DNA of 64,000 bases from Achromobacter spanius (lineage in GTDB: Bacteria; Pseudomonadota; Gammaproteobacteria; Burkholderiales; Burkholderiaceae_B), in the NCBI RefSeq assembly GCF_002812705.1, contig NZ_CP025030.1, positions 124,001-188,000 of the forward strand, read 5' to 3'. Below, in pieces: positions 26,216 through 34,842 of this stretch. A program made the position numbers and the translations under genes. The notes beneath the pieces were generated by a model. It did no database searches and was not told where the DNA came from. It worked only from the letters and a program-made list of their open reading frames with translations. The first letter of the stretch is position 1, and every line of letters starts with the position of its first letter.

Positions 26216-28404
26216 GGCACGGCCTCGTTGCCCGCGCCATCGTCGGCGCCGGTGGCCACCGCGCCGGGCTCGGCCGCAGCGGCATCGTCCAGCAGGTCGT
26301 CGGGCAAGGCCGCATCCTGCAAGGCCGACGAGCTGGTGAACTCCCACCACTGCGTGGCCTCGCTGTAGCTCTGGCGCATGTACCCGGCCAGTTGCTGCAG
26401 GTCCGCCGGCATCACTTCATCCGGGTCCGGCGCCGGCAGCGGCATACGCACCTTCCAGAGCTGGCCGCCCTGCAGCAGCGCGAAGCACTGGCCCTTGGGC
26501 AGGCCGACGACGTGTGACGGCTCGATCATCGGCACGCTGGCCATGCTGATGCGGTCCTGGGTGTTCGACGTGAAATCCGTCGCGCCGCGGATGTCTGAGC
26601 TGTCCGTCGCGCCCGAGACGATGGTGGTTGTATAGACCTCGACCTTCGGCAACTGCCTCGTCAGCAGTTCCGCGGTGGCCGTCTCGCGCACGCGCAACAT
26701 GAATAAATTGTTGAAATTCCCGATCACTTGGCCGGCCTTCGCGCGATTTCCGATGCGGGCCTCGATGTCCGAGAGCGTCTGCGTGTACGCCGTGACTTGC
26801 AGGCCGGCACCGCCGCCCTTGTTGATGAGCGGGATGAATTCATCGCCCATCAGTTCATTGAATTCGTCCGCGTGCACGTTGATCGGCACGCGAGCGCCAG
26901 CCACTGCGCCGGGCAGGCCATCGTCGATTCCGTGCTTGTAGATGTGTCCGGCCACCGAAACCAGGTCAGAGAACATCGAATTGCCGACCGCTGCGGCGAC
27001 CTCGGCGTCAGACAACGCATCCAGACCCACATAGACGATGGCCCGCTTTCGGATGACCTGCATCCAGTCGAAGATCGGGCGCGGGTCGGCCAGGTCGGAG
27101 TAGTTCGGCGCCAGGAGCTGGGCGATCTTGCCGCTCGTGAGCTTTTCCAGCAGCGGCAGCAGCGATGCAACGATCTTGTCGAAGTAGGTCTTGTCGTAGC
27201 GCACCGCCGAGCGCAGGCCATCGAGCACAGGGTCGTAGTTGCGCGCCTGGGAGAGGTATTGCTCCAGCGCCACCACACGCTTCTCGCGCCCGATCATGTT
27301 CCTTGGGATGTTCTTCTCGTTGAGCTTGGCCTCGATCTGGACGATCACCTCCCAGGCCTTGGGCTCCGTCTTGGCAAAGTAGTGCTGGGCGTACTCAATG
27401 AACAGCGCGTCGATGTTGATGACGTGGCGCTGGATCAGCATGTAGTCCGGGCGCTGCCCCAGTTCCACCAGGGCGCGGGCGATGATGTTCACGAAGCGCC
27501 ATGCGAACTCGCGGAACGCCGCGCTGTTGCCTTCGCCGGAGAGCTGCCCCGCGATGCGTGTCGCCACTTCCGAGATCCGACCGAAGCGGCCCACGGCGTT
27601 GTAGCGGGCGCTGATTTCCGGCCAGCCCAAGTGGAAGATGTAGAACTCGCCTTCGCGGCCAGCGCGCTGGGCTTCGACGTACATCCGTTTCAAGAGATCG
27701 GCATCCCCCTTGGGGTCGATGACGATGACGACCTCATGCTCGCCGGCAGCATTCCTGCGACGGATGTCCTGCGTGACGAACAACTCGGCCAGGCGCGTCT
27801 TGCCCACCCGCGTGGTGCCCAGCACCAGCGAGTGCCCGACGCGCTCGCCCAGCGGCAGGCTGACGTCCACTTCGTCGGGCTCGATGCCGTGCAGCCTTGG
27901 CAGGCCGCCGACAGGCGGCAACGGGCGCACGGGGTTGAAAGGCGCGTCCCAGCCGGTGAGCTTCGGCAGGCGCGAGAGCGGCAATGGCGCGAACTCCAGC
28001 CGTTCCTCCAGGCGCCTGGTCAGCCGGTAGGCCGGCGTCGGCTCGACGTAGCGGCGGAACTCGGGCCGGTACGTCTGCATCAGCCGATGCGTGTGCTTCT
28101 GCTCCCAGAGAAAGCCGCGCCCCACGAATAGGCGCTGCTGGCTGACCGGCACGTCCTTGCTGGTCATCACGTAACGCGGCAGACGGCGGATGTTGCGCCG
28201 GTAGCGCAGGATGATGCGGGCATCGCGGTAGCGGATCGCGCCGTAGGCGCCGAACGCCAAGGCGCTGCCGATGCCCATGGCCGGGCTCAGCGCGAGCGAC
28301 CATGGGGCCACCAGGCACAGAAACGCGGCGCCTGCACACGCCGCGACGGTGTATAGCTCCACCGCTGGGCGTAGCAGAACCTCGACCGGCTGTTTGCCCG
28401 ACAT
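26212..28404 (-). CDS. traD: Type IV coupling protein TraD (SXT/TOL subfamily)
   Basis: This 730-residue protein is the coupling ATPase that brings the relaxase-DNA complex to the channel. It has two N-terminal membrane segments (about 20-60), Walker A LGTTRVGKTRLAE at about residue 193 and a second conserved ATPase block near INVHADEFNELMGDEF at about 510. The C-terminus is acidic and variable. It matches TIGR03743. It is separated by 4 bp from the TIGR03765 gene. Confidence 0.92.
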   Translation of the reverse strand: MSGKQPVEVLLRPAVELYTVAACAGAAFLCLVAPWSLALSPAMGIGSALAFGAYGAIRYRDARIILRYRRNIRRLPRYVMTSKDVPVSQQRLFVGRGFLWEQKHTHRLMQTYRPEFRRYVEPTPAYRLTRRLEERLEFAPLPLSRLPKLTGWDAPFNPVRPLPPVGGLPRLHGIEPDEVDVSLPLGERVGHSLVLGTTRVGKTRLAELFVTQDIRRRNAAGEHEVVIVIDPKGDADLLKRMYVEAQRAGREGEFYIFHLGWPEISARYNAVGRFGRISEVATRIAGQLSGEGNSAAFREFAWRFVNIIARALVELGQRPDYMLIQRHVINIDALFIEYAQHYFAKTEPKAWEVIVQIEAKLNEKNIPRNMIGREKRVVALEQYLSQARNYDPVLDGLRSAVRYDKTYFDKIVASLLPLLEKLTSGKIAQLLAPNYSDLADPRPIFDWMQVIRKRAIVYVGLDALSDAEVAAAVGNSMFSDLVSVAGHIYKHGIDDGLPGAVAGARVPINVHADEFNELMGDEFIPLINKGGGAGLQVTAYTQTLSDIEARIGNRAKAGQVIGNFNNLFMLRVRETATAELLTRQLPKVEVYTTTIVSGATDSSDIRGATDFTSNTQDRISMASVPMIEPSHVVGLPKGQCFALLQGGQLWKVRMPLPAPDPDEVMPADLQQLAGYMRQSYSEATQWWEFTSSSALQDAALPDDLLDDAAAAEPGAVATGADDGAGNEAVP

Positions 28405-28408
28405 GGCT

Positions 28409-28957
28409 TCATTGCTCGATGCCGGTGGCCGTGATCAGCGCCGGGTAGTGCCGCAGGCCCAGGCGATCGGCCAGGTCGTCGCCGGCCACGGGCGCGAGCG
28501 GCACGCCCGGCACCAGGGCGCGCAGCCGCGCCAGGCCCTGCGCGGTCTCGACGTTGACGACCAGGCCGACCGCGCCACGTTCGCGCAAAGCGGCGGCGCG
28601 GCGCTGCAACCAGGCCCGGGAAGCCTCGTCGTCGCCGATGACCACGAACGGCCGCAGGCCGGGCGCTTCGATCACCCGTCGCGCGACGGTGCCGGGCGTG
28701 AGCTTGGCGCTGCGCACCGGCAGCATCGCGGCTTCGTCCGCCCGTGTGGCAGGAACCTGGGGCGTCGGGATGGACGGCCGCGCCGGTGCGTTGGCGCGCG
28801 GCTGGAGATTCAGGGCTTCGTAGTACGGCAATGCCGACGTGCCGCCACGGTCCTCGACAACGATCAGTGGCTCGCCGGCACGCGAGGCCAGCGGCAGGCC
28901 TGACAGCAGCATGAGTAGGCCCGTGAACGCGAGATGGGCGGGATGGGGTTTCGTCAT
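28409..28957 (-). CDS. TIGR03765 family ICE protein
   Basis: This 182-residue exported protein has a signal peptide (LLMLLSGLPLASRAG) and fits TIGR03765 (PFL_4695 family). The start at 28957 overlaps the stop of the transglycosylase gene (ATGA). The in-frame region back to 29182 is antisense to that gene and was excluded. Function is unknown; the position beside TraD is conserved. Confidence 0.8.
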   Translation of the reverse strand: MTKPHPAHLAFTGLLMLLSGLPLASRAGEPLIVVEDRGGTSALPYYEALNLQPRANAPARPSIPTPQVPATRADEAAMLPVRSAKLTPGTVARRVIEAPGLRPFVVIGDDEASRAWLQRRAAALRERGAVGLVVNVETAQGLARLRALVPGVPLAPVAGDDLADRLGLRHYPALITATGIEQ

Positions 28958-29523
28958 GGGGAGGTCTCCTGGCGCGCCGCGAGGACCGCGGCGGCTGGTC
29001 GCGTGCCCTGCACGCGGGCAAGGTGGCGCGACACGCTGCGCCGATAGCGGGCGGCGGGCTCGCCGCCTGCGGGGCGGTGGTAGCGGCCGATCGCCAGCAG
29101 CCAGTCCTCGCCGGGGGTGTGCTGCTCCTTCAGGATCTCGGCGGCAACGGCCAGGTTGCGATACGGATCCAGCAGGTCGCACGCGCCGGTAAAGCGGTGC
29201 TTGTGGTAGCCGAGGTTGATCTGGCCCAGGCCCGCATCAATGCGCGTGTGCGGCGTGGCGCGCATCGCCTGCTGCAGGCCAGCGCAGGCGTCGGCGCGCG
29301 TGGCGAAGCGGCGCGACTGGCCGGCGACGTTGAGGGACCACGGCCACGGCACCAGGCGCCCGTTGCGCCGGATGCCGCTCTCCTGCAAGGCCACGGCGTA
29401 GAGCACGGTCGAGGGGATGCCTGCGCGCTGGGCGGCAAGCTGGTAAGCCGGTGGCGGAACCTCCTGGGCCAGGGCGGCAACGGCATACAGGCCGGCAGTG
29501 AGCACCAGTGCGCGCAGGGGCAT
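28954..29523 (-). CDS. Lytic transglycosylase (SLT domain)
   Basis: This 189-residue exported enzyme should open the peptidoglycan for the mating channel. It has a signal peptide to VAALAQ (about residue 20), the catalytic Glu in VALQESGI near residue 45, and downstream SLT landmarks GLGQINLGYHKHRF and NLAVAAEILKE. The ATG at 29523 is preferred to 29544 because it follows the TIGR03759 stop directly. It corresponds to VirB1-type proteins. Confidence 0.88.
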   Translation of the reverse strand: MPLRALVLTAGLYAVAALAQEVPPPAYQLAAQRAGIPSTVLYAVALQESGIRRNGRLVPWPWSLNVAGQSRRFATRADACAGLQQAMRATPHTRIDAGLGQINLGYHKHRFTGACDLLDPYRNLAVAAEILKEQHTPGEDWLLAIGRYHRPAGGEPAARYRRSVSRHLARVQGTRPAAAVLAARQETSP

Positions 29524-29525
29524 GG

Positions 29526-30263
29526 CTACGGCTGGCGCTGCCATTGGCCGTTCACTTCGCGCACGGCGGCGGGCAGATCGCCGGGCAGGCCCAGTGACAG
29601 CCAGCGGCCGCCGTCGTGGTTGAGCGTGATGCTGCCGGCGCGCACGCGCGCCGGGTCGATCTGCGCGCGCTTGGCCCAGTCGCGGATGCGCGCGTCATCC
29701 TGGCGGCTGCCCACCATGTACAGGTCGAACTCCGCGCCCGAGGATTGCAGGCGCTGCACGAGCTGTCCGCAGGCTGCGCAGCCGTCCTTGACGAACACCG
29801 CCATGCGGCCGCTGCCGCGCAAGGGACTGCTGGATGGGCCGGCGCCCGGCTTGTCGTCGGGCAGGTTCACGCGCTGCATCCCCGGATTCAGGCGCTGCCA
29901 GGCCTCGTCGTAGGCGCGCTGGTAGGCGAGCAGCTTCTCGACGCGGCGCGCTTCCACCTGCACCTGCAGTTCCGCATAGCGGCGCCGTTCTTCGTCCGTG
30001 CGAGCTTCGATGCCCAGGGCGGACAGCGGGTCCAGGTTGGGCGAGTAGATACCCAGCGGCCCATCCATCAGCTCGCGGTAGCGTGCCCATTCTTGTGGCT
30101 GCAAGCCCCATTCGGTTGCCACCCGGTCGTCCAGCACGCGGGCGGCCAGCGGGCGCTCCTGGCTCTGTGCGTTGCGCGCCGAGGTCGTTGCGGGCTGCTG
30201 CGCCCAGGCGGGCCATTGCGACGACGCCACCAGGACCGCGAAAAGGAGGATCGACGGCTTCAT
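29526..30263 (-). CDS. TIGR03759 family ICE protein (thioredoxin-like)
   Basis: This 245-residue exported protein has a signal peptide to PAWAQ, a helical middle and a C-terminal thioredoxin-like domain with CAAC (VKDGCAACGQLVQRL, about 159-173). It fits TIGR03759 (PFL_4693 family). With the DsbA-like and TIGR03757 proteins it is the third thioredoxin-fold protein of the transfer system. Confidence 0.82.
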   Translation of the reverse strand: MKPSILLFAVLVASSQWPAWAQQPATTSARNAQSQERPLAARVLDDRVATEWGLQPQEWARYRELMDGPLGIYSPNLDPLSALGIEARTDEERRRYAELQVQVEARRVEKLLAYQRAYDEAWQRLNPGMQRVNLPDDKPGAGPSSSPLRGSGRMAVFVKDGCAACGQLVQRLQSSGAEFDLYMVGSRQDDARIRDWAKRAQIDPARVRAGSITLNHDGGRWLSLGLPGDLPAAVREVNGQWQRQP

Positions 30264-30275
30264 GGGGTGCTCCGG

Positions 30276-30920
30276 TCAGGGAATCGCCACGCGGCGGGTC
30301 TGGTTGCCGGCCTGGAACACTGCGGTGTTGCCCTCGATCGCCTGCAGGCGCCACGGGCCGACCGCATCCCCGGGCAGCAGCACCTGAAGTTGGGCGGGCG
30401 TGAAGTCCCCGATGCTCGGCGCGACGGACACGCTGCGCTGGCCGGCGCGCAGTTCGGCGCCGACGACGCGGAATGGCAGCGGCGGCAGCTCGGTCTTGGA
30501 GGCGGCGGACGTGCGCGATGCGCGCCGCTGGGCGGGTGCGGTGGCACGCGCGGCGGCTTGGCGCGCCTTGATCTGCTCGACCTCCGCGCGCAGCGCCTGG
30601 AGGTCGTCGGCCGCTGCGTAGCCACTGAGAGATTTCTCGACCTGGGCCGCGCGTGCTTCCAGAATCTGGCGGGTGTCTTTGAGGTCAGCGTCCGTCGCGA
30701 CGGCCGGGCGCTGCTGGATGGCCTCGATCGTCTCGGCCAAGCCAGTTGCCTGCGCTTCCAGGCGTTGCAGGCGGGAATCCAGCCGCTCCTGGTCGGCCTG
30801 GTCGCTGAGGGCCTGGTAGCCCAGGGCCGCCAAGACGCTGAGGAAGATCAACCAGAGCCACATCAGGCTCTGCACCACCACGGCGGCGGTCGATCGCTGG
30901 GCAGGTTGCGGGGCGTTCAT
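30276..30920 (-). CDS. Membrane-anchored coiled-coil ICE protein
   Basis: This 214-residue protein has one membrane segment at about 14-38 and a coiled coil at about 40-120, then a basic Ala/Arg linker and a small beta-rich C-terminal domain (PLPFRVVGAELRAG onward). The ATG overlaps the PilL stop. I know it only as a conserved neighbour of pilL in this ICE class. A pilus-assembly or scaffold role is a guess. Confidence 0.65.
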   Translation of the reverse strand: MNAPQPAQRSTAAVVVQSLMWLWLIFLSVLAALGYQALSDQADQERLDSRLQRLEAQATGLAETIEAIQQRPAVATDADLKDTRQILEARAAQVEKSLSGYAAADDLQALRAEVEQIKARQAAARATAPAQRRASRTSAASKTELPPLPFRVVGAELRAGQRSVSVAPSIGDFTPAQLQVLLPGDAVGPWRLQAIEGNTAVFQAGNQTRRVAIP

Positions 30921-31516
30921 GGCTGGCCTCCCGAAACCATGGGTGCCAGCGGGAACGTCTGCACCGCCTCGGTGGCGGGTGGCTCGGATGGGGACTCGGC
31001 GACCGCGCGATCGCCGGGCCGCTCGAAGCAGATTTGCCGTGCGCGGTCATCCGCGTGCAGTTCCCAGGCCGGGCCAGCCAGCGTGAGCAGCGCATCGCGC
31101 AAGGTCATGGGGCCGAGGTGCAGGTGTACCGCCGGCAACGGCAGCGCGTACAGCTCGATCACGGCATGCGCGGTCTGGCACAGGCCATAGCCGCTGCGTT
31201 TGAGCACGTGCCGAAGCCCATCCCCGACCGTGGCGCGGGCATCCTCGGGCATGGACACGTCGATGGTCTGCAACAACAGGTCGCGCTGCGCCGCCATGGG
31301 TGCCAGTTCGACCAGTGTGTAGCGGGCGTAGCGCACGACCGGGATGTACTCGGAAGCCTCGGGTTCAGGCGCGGCCAAGACTTCCGCGATGGTGTCGGGC
31401 GCGACCGGCGCAGTCGTCGTCGCGCAGCCACCGGCCAGCACCGACCACAGCAGGCCGAGAAATCCCGCCAGAAGGCGGCGTTCGGGATAGTGAAACCACG
31501 GTGGAGAGGGGCACAT
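30917..31516 (-). CDS. pilL: PilL-like ICE lipoprotein (TIGR03748)
   Basis: This 199-residue protein has a lipoprotein signal (WSVLAGGCATTT, Cys at about 31) and fits the PilL family of PFGI-1/PAPI-1-type ICEs. A secretin-associated TonB-like region with MPEDARATVGDGLRHVLKRSGYGLC lies at about 90-115. It is first of the second transfer operon and follows the helicase terminator. The rest of a type IVb pilus set is not in the window. Confidence 0.75.
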   Translation of the reverse strand: MCPSPPWFHYPERRLLAGFLGLLWSVLAGGCATTTAPVAPDTIAEVLAAPEPEASEYIPVVRYARYTLVELAPMAAQRDLLLQTIDVSMPEDARATVGDGLRHVLKRSGYGLCQTAHAVIELYALPLPAVHLHLGPMTLRDALLTLAGPAWELHADDRARQICFERPGDRAVAESPSEPPATEAVQTFPLAPMVSGGQP

Positions 31517-31572
31517 AGCTCGGCGTCCTGAAACATCCAGCCCTCACCATCGCCGCTCAGGCCGCGAGCGGC

Positions 31573-31586
31573 AGCAAACAATGCGA
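31573..31586 (-). promoter_or_regulatory. Shared ATTGTTTG upstream motif (PilL operon)
   Basis: On the minus strand this reads CGCATTGTTTGCTG, about 57 bp before the pilL start and just after the helicase terminator. It is nearly identical to the site before the TIGR03757 operon, which also lies just beyond a terminator. Confidence 0.35.
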
Positions 31587-31616
31587 ACCAGGCAGCGTCC
31601 GATTTACCGGGAGCGG

Positions 31617-31642
31617 CAAAAAAAACGGCCCCGAAGGGCCGT
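31617..31642 (-). terminator. Rho-independent terminator after the helicase gene
   Basis: ACGGCCC and GGGCCGT pair across CGAA, and on the minus strand a run of eight T follows (31618-31625). It ends the 31655-33934 gene 13 bp after its stop. Confidence 0.88.
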
Positions 31643-31654
31643 AAGTGGAACGTG

Positions 31655-33934
31655 TCATGCGGCGACAAGCTGCCGGGCCAGTGCGACCTCGACGGAATCA
31701 CCGTCCTGGTTCAGGACATCGAGCCCGGATTCGGGCACGTCGCCCGAGGTGGACTGCGAGACCATGATCTTCTTGGCCATCAGCTCCAGGCAGGTCATCT
31801 GCGAGGAACCGGCGTAGCCGAGGTAGATCACACGCACGGGCTGCTTCTGCCCGATGCGCCAGGAGCGGCGTGCCGCCTGCTGGAGCGAGTACACGTTGTA
31901 GCCCGACTGCATGAACACGATCGTCGGGAACTCCAACAGGTCCAGCCCCGTCTTGACCAACTCGGGGTTGGTGATGAGCACGTCGATGCCACGGTCCAGT
32001 TGCTCGGCGATCCAGTCTTCGCGGCGGCTGGCATCCACGCTCGCGCGCAGCACCGCCACCTTGAAGCCTTCCTGCTCCAGCAACACCTTCAGGCGCGACG
32101 TGGTGTCGCGCGTGCCGGTATAGACCGTGTAGGCCAGGACCTTGCGGCCCTGCGCCTTCTCCTCTTTGCAGATGTCGATCAGCTCACGCTCCTTGGGGCT
32201 GATCTCGAACTCGTTGAACTGAGCCGGGACAAACGCCAAGGTGTTGCGCGTGCGCGGATGCACCACGGTCTCCGACCGGAAGCAGCAATCCGGCCAGGCC
32301 AGCAGCACGTTGAGGACCACACCCAGCAAGGTCGTATCGCGTCGCGCCAGAGCCTGTTTCAGCTCCGCGGTCAGCCGACCCGCCAGATCGCGGTAGGCCG
32401 CGGCTTGCGCCGTGTCCATCGCGACTTCACGGAACTCCTCGTCATACGGCGGCAGGACGTTGCCACCGATGTCCTTGAGCTTGAGAAAGATCGTGAACGG
32501 CAGGATGCAGCGCAGCACGCCCTTGGGGCCAAACCCCGGGGCCTTGACCGTGCGCACCGATACCTTGGTGCCCTTGGCCGTCTTGTGCGCCGTGCCGGTG
32601 CTCTCGGAGTAGATGTCCTTCAACACCCCGTGATCGCGCATGAACGCCATCGCAGCCGAGGTCATGCTGCCGCTCGTGGTCGGGCGGTAGCCGTCTTCGA
32701 TCATCCGCCCCGGAAGGGCTCGGAACAGCAGGTGGAACAGGTCGTCCCCGTAGCCGCCCATCAACGTGCCGGTCAGCAGCAAGGTCTTGCGAGCCTTCGC
32801 CGCCAGCACGCCCATGGCCTGGCCCTGGGCACTGCCCCCGTTCTTGTACTCATGTGCCTCATCGGCGATGAGCAGGTCGAACGTGCCTTGCGGCAGGTAG
32901 CGTTTGATGAACTCGGACGGCTGATAGCCGCCCTCGCCAAAGCCGAACTCCATGTTGGCCATCGCACGTTCCATGCGCGTGGCCTGACGGTCGGAAAACA
33001 CCAGCTCGCCGTTGCCATCCATGAGGTTGATGAACTCATGGATGTTGTCGCCGAGCATCGACGCCAGGAACCCGTCACCGAACTTTTGCATCAGCTTCTG
33101 CGCGGTGACCTCTCCGATGGTCGGTATGCGCTTTAAGGCTTTGAGCACGGCCGAGGACTGGTCGCTGCCGGACAGACTGCGCGGGCGGATCAGTGTCCAC
33201 AGGGGCGCGGCGCAGTGGCCGCACTTCCTGCGGCACTCCTCGGCTTGGAGCGCGATCGGGTTGACCGGCTCGCCGTCGAGGTCGGTGATGACCGTGCCGC
33301 AGTCCGGGCAGGCCGCCACGTCGCCGTGGCGGGTGCGCCGCGTGGTGAAGACAGGCTTCCAGTGAAAGCCCATCCGCATCCTGACGCGCCCCAGGACGAA
33401 GAACTCCTGGCCCGTGGGCTGCACGCCCAACTGCTCGCGCAGCTTGATGAGCTTGACGAGCGTATCCGGCCCGTTGAGTACCCACACCTTGGCACCGGCC
33501 ACCGTCTCCTGGATCTCGCGCCGCCACTTGTAAACCAGGTGGGGCGGCGACAGCACCAGAGTGCGGCGATAGCCTTCGGCGTTGAGCACGGCGGCCGTGG
33601 CAATGCCGACGGTCGTCTTGCCGCAGCCCATCTCGCCATTGACGATCGCAGCACGTTCGCCACGGTCGATCAGCAGCTCGGCGGCGGCGTGGACGACTTC
33701 GGCCTGGGCTGGGAACAGCTTGCGCTTGAGGCTGGCGACCACCAGTTGCCGGTGCGCCTGCGGTTGGCCGGTATAGACCGGCGGATTAGCGCTGTTGAGG
33801 GCGTCGAGTAGTTCGTCGCCGAACTCGCCGACAAAATCCTGAAGGCTCAGGGTCAGAGGGGAAGATTCCGCGTCGAGCAGTTCGCCCTGTACGGGCGCGG
33901 ATTCAGCGGCAGTGGTTTCGAGATCGAGGGACAT
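31655..33934 (-). CDS. SNF2/DEAD-like helicase with zinc-finger insertion
   Basis: This 759-residue protein is a superfamily 2 ATPase of the SNF2 type. Walker A is GEMGCGKTTVG at about 97-107 and the DEAH box is LLIADEAHEYKNGGS at about 350-364. A CPDC (about 210) plus CGHC (about 240) insertion probably binds zinc, and helicase motifs TGTLMGG and SGYNVYSLQQAARRSWRIGQ (motif VI, near 700) follow. The gene has its own attenuator-like leader and its own terminator, so it is expressed alone. A role in ICE DNA metabolism or defence is inferred. Confidence 0.82.
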   Translation of the reverse strand: MSLDLETTAAESAPVQGELLDAESSPLTLSLQDFVGEFGDELLDALNSANPPVYTGQPQAHRQLVVASLKRKLFPAQAEVVHAAAELLIDRGERAAIVNGEMGCGKTTVGIATAAVLNAEGYRRTLVLSPPHLVYKWRREIQETVAGAKVWVLNGPDTLVKLIKLREQLGVQPTGQEFFVLGRVRMRMGFHWKPVFTTRRTRHGDVAACPDCGTVITDLDGEPVNPIALQAEECRRKCGHCAAPLWTLIRPRSLSGSDQSSAVLKALKRIPTIGEVTAQKLMQKFGDGFLASMLGDNIHEFINLMDGNGELVFSDRQATRMERAMANMEFGFGEGGYQPSEFIKRYLPQGTFDLLIADEAHEYKNGGSAQGQAMGVLAAKARKTLLLTGTLMGGYGDDLFHLLFRALPGRMIEDGYRPTTSGSMTSAAMAFMRDHGVLKDIYSESTGTAHKTAKGTKVSVRTVKAPGFGPKGVLRCILPFTIFLKLKDIGGNVLPPYDEEFREVAMDTAQAAAYRDLAGRLTAELKQALARRDTTLLGVVLNVLLAWPDCCFRSETVVHPRTRNTLAFVPAQFNEFEISPKERELIDICKEEKAQGRKVLAYTVYTGTRDTTSRLKVLLEQEGFKVAVLRASVDASRREDWIAEQLDRGIDVLITNPELVKTGLDLLEFPTIVFMQSGYNVYSLQQAARRSWRIGQKQPVRVIYLGYAGSSQMTCLELMAKKIMVSQSTSGDVPESGLDVLNQDGDSVEVALARQLVAA

Positions 33935-33943
33935 GGTGATGCT

Positions 33944-34006
33944 CCAAAGAAAAATGGGGCATGCACCACCCCCAGCGGGGCAATGGCATGCCCCGTGGTG
34001 GGAAGA
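33944..34006 (-). promoter_or_regulatory. Hairpin leader of the helicase gene (attenuator-like)
   Basis: GGGGCATGC (33956-33964) pairs with GCATGCCCC (33986-33994) around an inner CCCC/GGGG hairpin. On the minus strand the stem is followed by TTTTTCTTT and then GGAG and the ATG. This is an intrinsic-terminator shape placed before the ribosome-binding site. Confidence 0.6.
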
Positions 34007-34070
34007 GAATCGACGCGTGGCTGAGGGTGGTTGAAGGTGCTGGCCTGGGCGGCCCGCAGGTGAACCGTGC

Positions 34071-34376
34071 TCAGTCTTCGGACGGAAGCACGATGACGGT
34101 TGCGCAGCGCTGCGAATCGGTGACGATGCGAATGGCGAGCCCCGGATGGATCACGTAGTGCGATTCCAGCGACGCGCCCGATTGAAGCGCGCTGCTGTTC
34201 GTCTGCCATTGCTGGATGTTGACGTCGCCCCAGTCGCCACGGGTGTGGCGCCTGAAGTACGGGATCGGGTCCAGGCGACCCGCGCGGACCAGGCGGTCTA
34301 CACCTCTGCTGAAGATGAGCGCCCCGATGGGGAACGCCAGCCGCTGGCAGTAGGTTTCGATGCGATGCGATGCCAT
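34071..34376 (-). CDS. Small ICE protein with GDWGD motif, paralogue 1
   Basis: This 101-residue protein is unnamed. Its core RAGRLDPIPYFRRHTRGDWGDVN (about 31-54) is closely repeated in the next gene upstream (34466-34786). The end reads IRIVTDSQRCATVIVLPSED, again like the paralogue. Such GDWG proteins are common single genes on plasmids and ICEs, of unknown function. A good GGAGG precedes the ATG, and a hairpin leader lies upstream. Confidence 0.7.
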   Translation of the reverse strand: MASHRIETYCQRLAFPIGALIFSRGVDRLVRAGRLDPIPYFRRHTRGDWGDVNIQQWQTNSSALQSGASLESHYVIHPGLAIRIVTDSQRCATVIVLPSED

Positions 34377-34379
34377 GGG

Positions 34380-34460
34380 CTCCTCCTTGATGAGTCATTG
34401 AGCCACGACACCCCTGCCGGAGTGAAGTGGCTCCGTCAGGTGGATGAGGATGACGATGTG
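34380..34460 (-). promoter_or_regulatory. Hairpin leader before the GDWGD gene
   Basis: The minus strand reads CTCATCCACC and then a CGGAGCCAC...GTGGCTC fold ending at GGAGG. It shares the TCATCCACC start with the other leaders of this block. Confidence 0.45.
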
Positions 34461-34465
34461 GGGCC

Positions 34466-34786
34466 TCAGATCAGGTCCCGCTCTTCGGGAAGCTGGACCA
34501 CCGTGGTCTGGTGGTCCTCGCTGGTCTTGACGATCAGCGCCAGGTCCGGCGTGATCCTGAACTGCGAGATCATTAGGTTGTCCTGTTGGATCGCCACGTC
34601 GTTGGCTTGGCGTGTGGCCTCATCGATCTCGCCCCAGTCCCCGCGCACATGGCGCTGGACATAGGCCAAGGGGTCGATCAGGCCTCGCCGGGCCAGCCAA
34701 TGCACCTTCTCGCTCAACTTCAACGTACTCGGTGCGAACAACGGTTGCTTGTGCGGCGCAGGCCGCTTGAACGGATTGGGGATCAT
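34466..34786 (-). CDS. Small ICE protein with GDWGE motif, paralogue 2
   Basis: This 106-residue protein is a tandem paralogue of the 34071-34376 product: RRGLIDPLAYVQRHVRGDWGEID at about 49-71, then a C-terminal LALIVKTSEDHQTTVVQLPEE. The start at 34786 has AAGGAG in front; the upstream ATG at 34891 lies inside the methyltransferase gene and was rejected. Two diverged copies side by side suggest an old local duplication, with each copy keeping its own leader. Confidence 0.7.
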   Translation of the reverse strand: MIPNPFKRPAPHKQPLFAPSTLKLSEKVHWLARRGLIDPLAYVQRHVRGDWGEIDEATRQANDVAIQQDNLMISQFRITPDLALIVKTSEDHQTTVVQLPEERDLI

Positions 34787-34799
34787 GGTGTTTCTCCTT

Positions 34800-34842
34800 C
34801 GAGTTGGTACAGCAGGACGGCAGCGCGTCCGGTGGATCAGCG
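34800..34842 (-). promoter_or_regulatory. Short hairpin leader before the GDWGE gene
   Basis: The minus strand reads GATCCACCGGACGCGC and then GCCGTCC, a short GGACG/CGTCC stem, followed by AAGGAG and ATG. It overlaps the end of the upstream methyltransferase gene. Confidence 0.4.
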
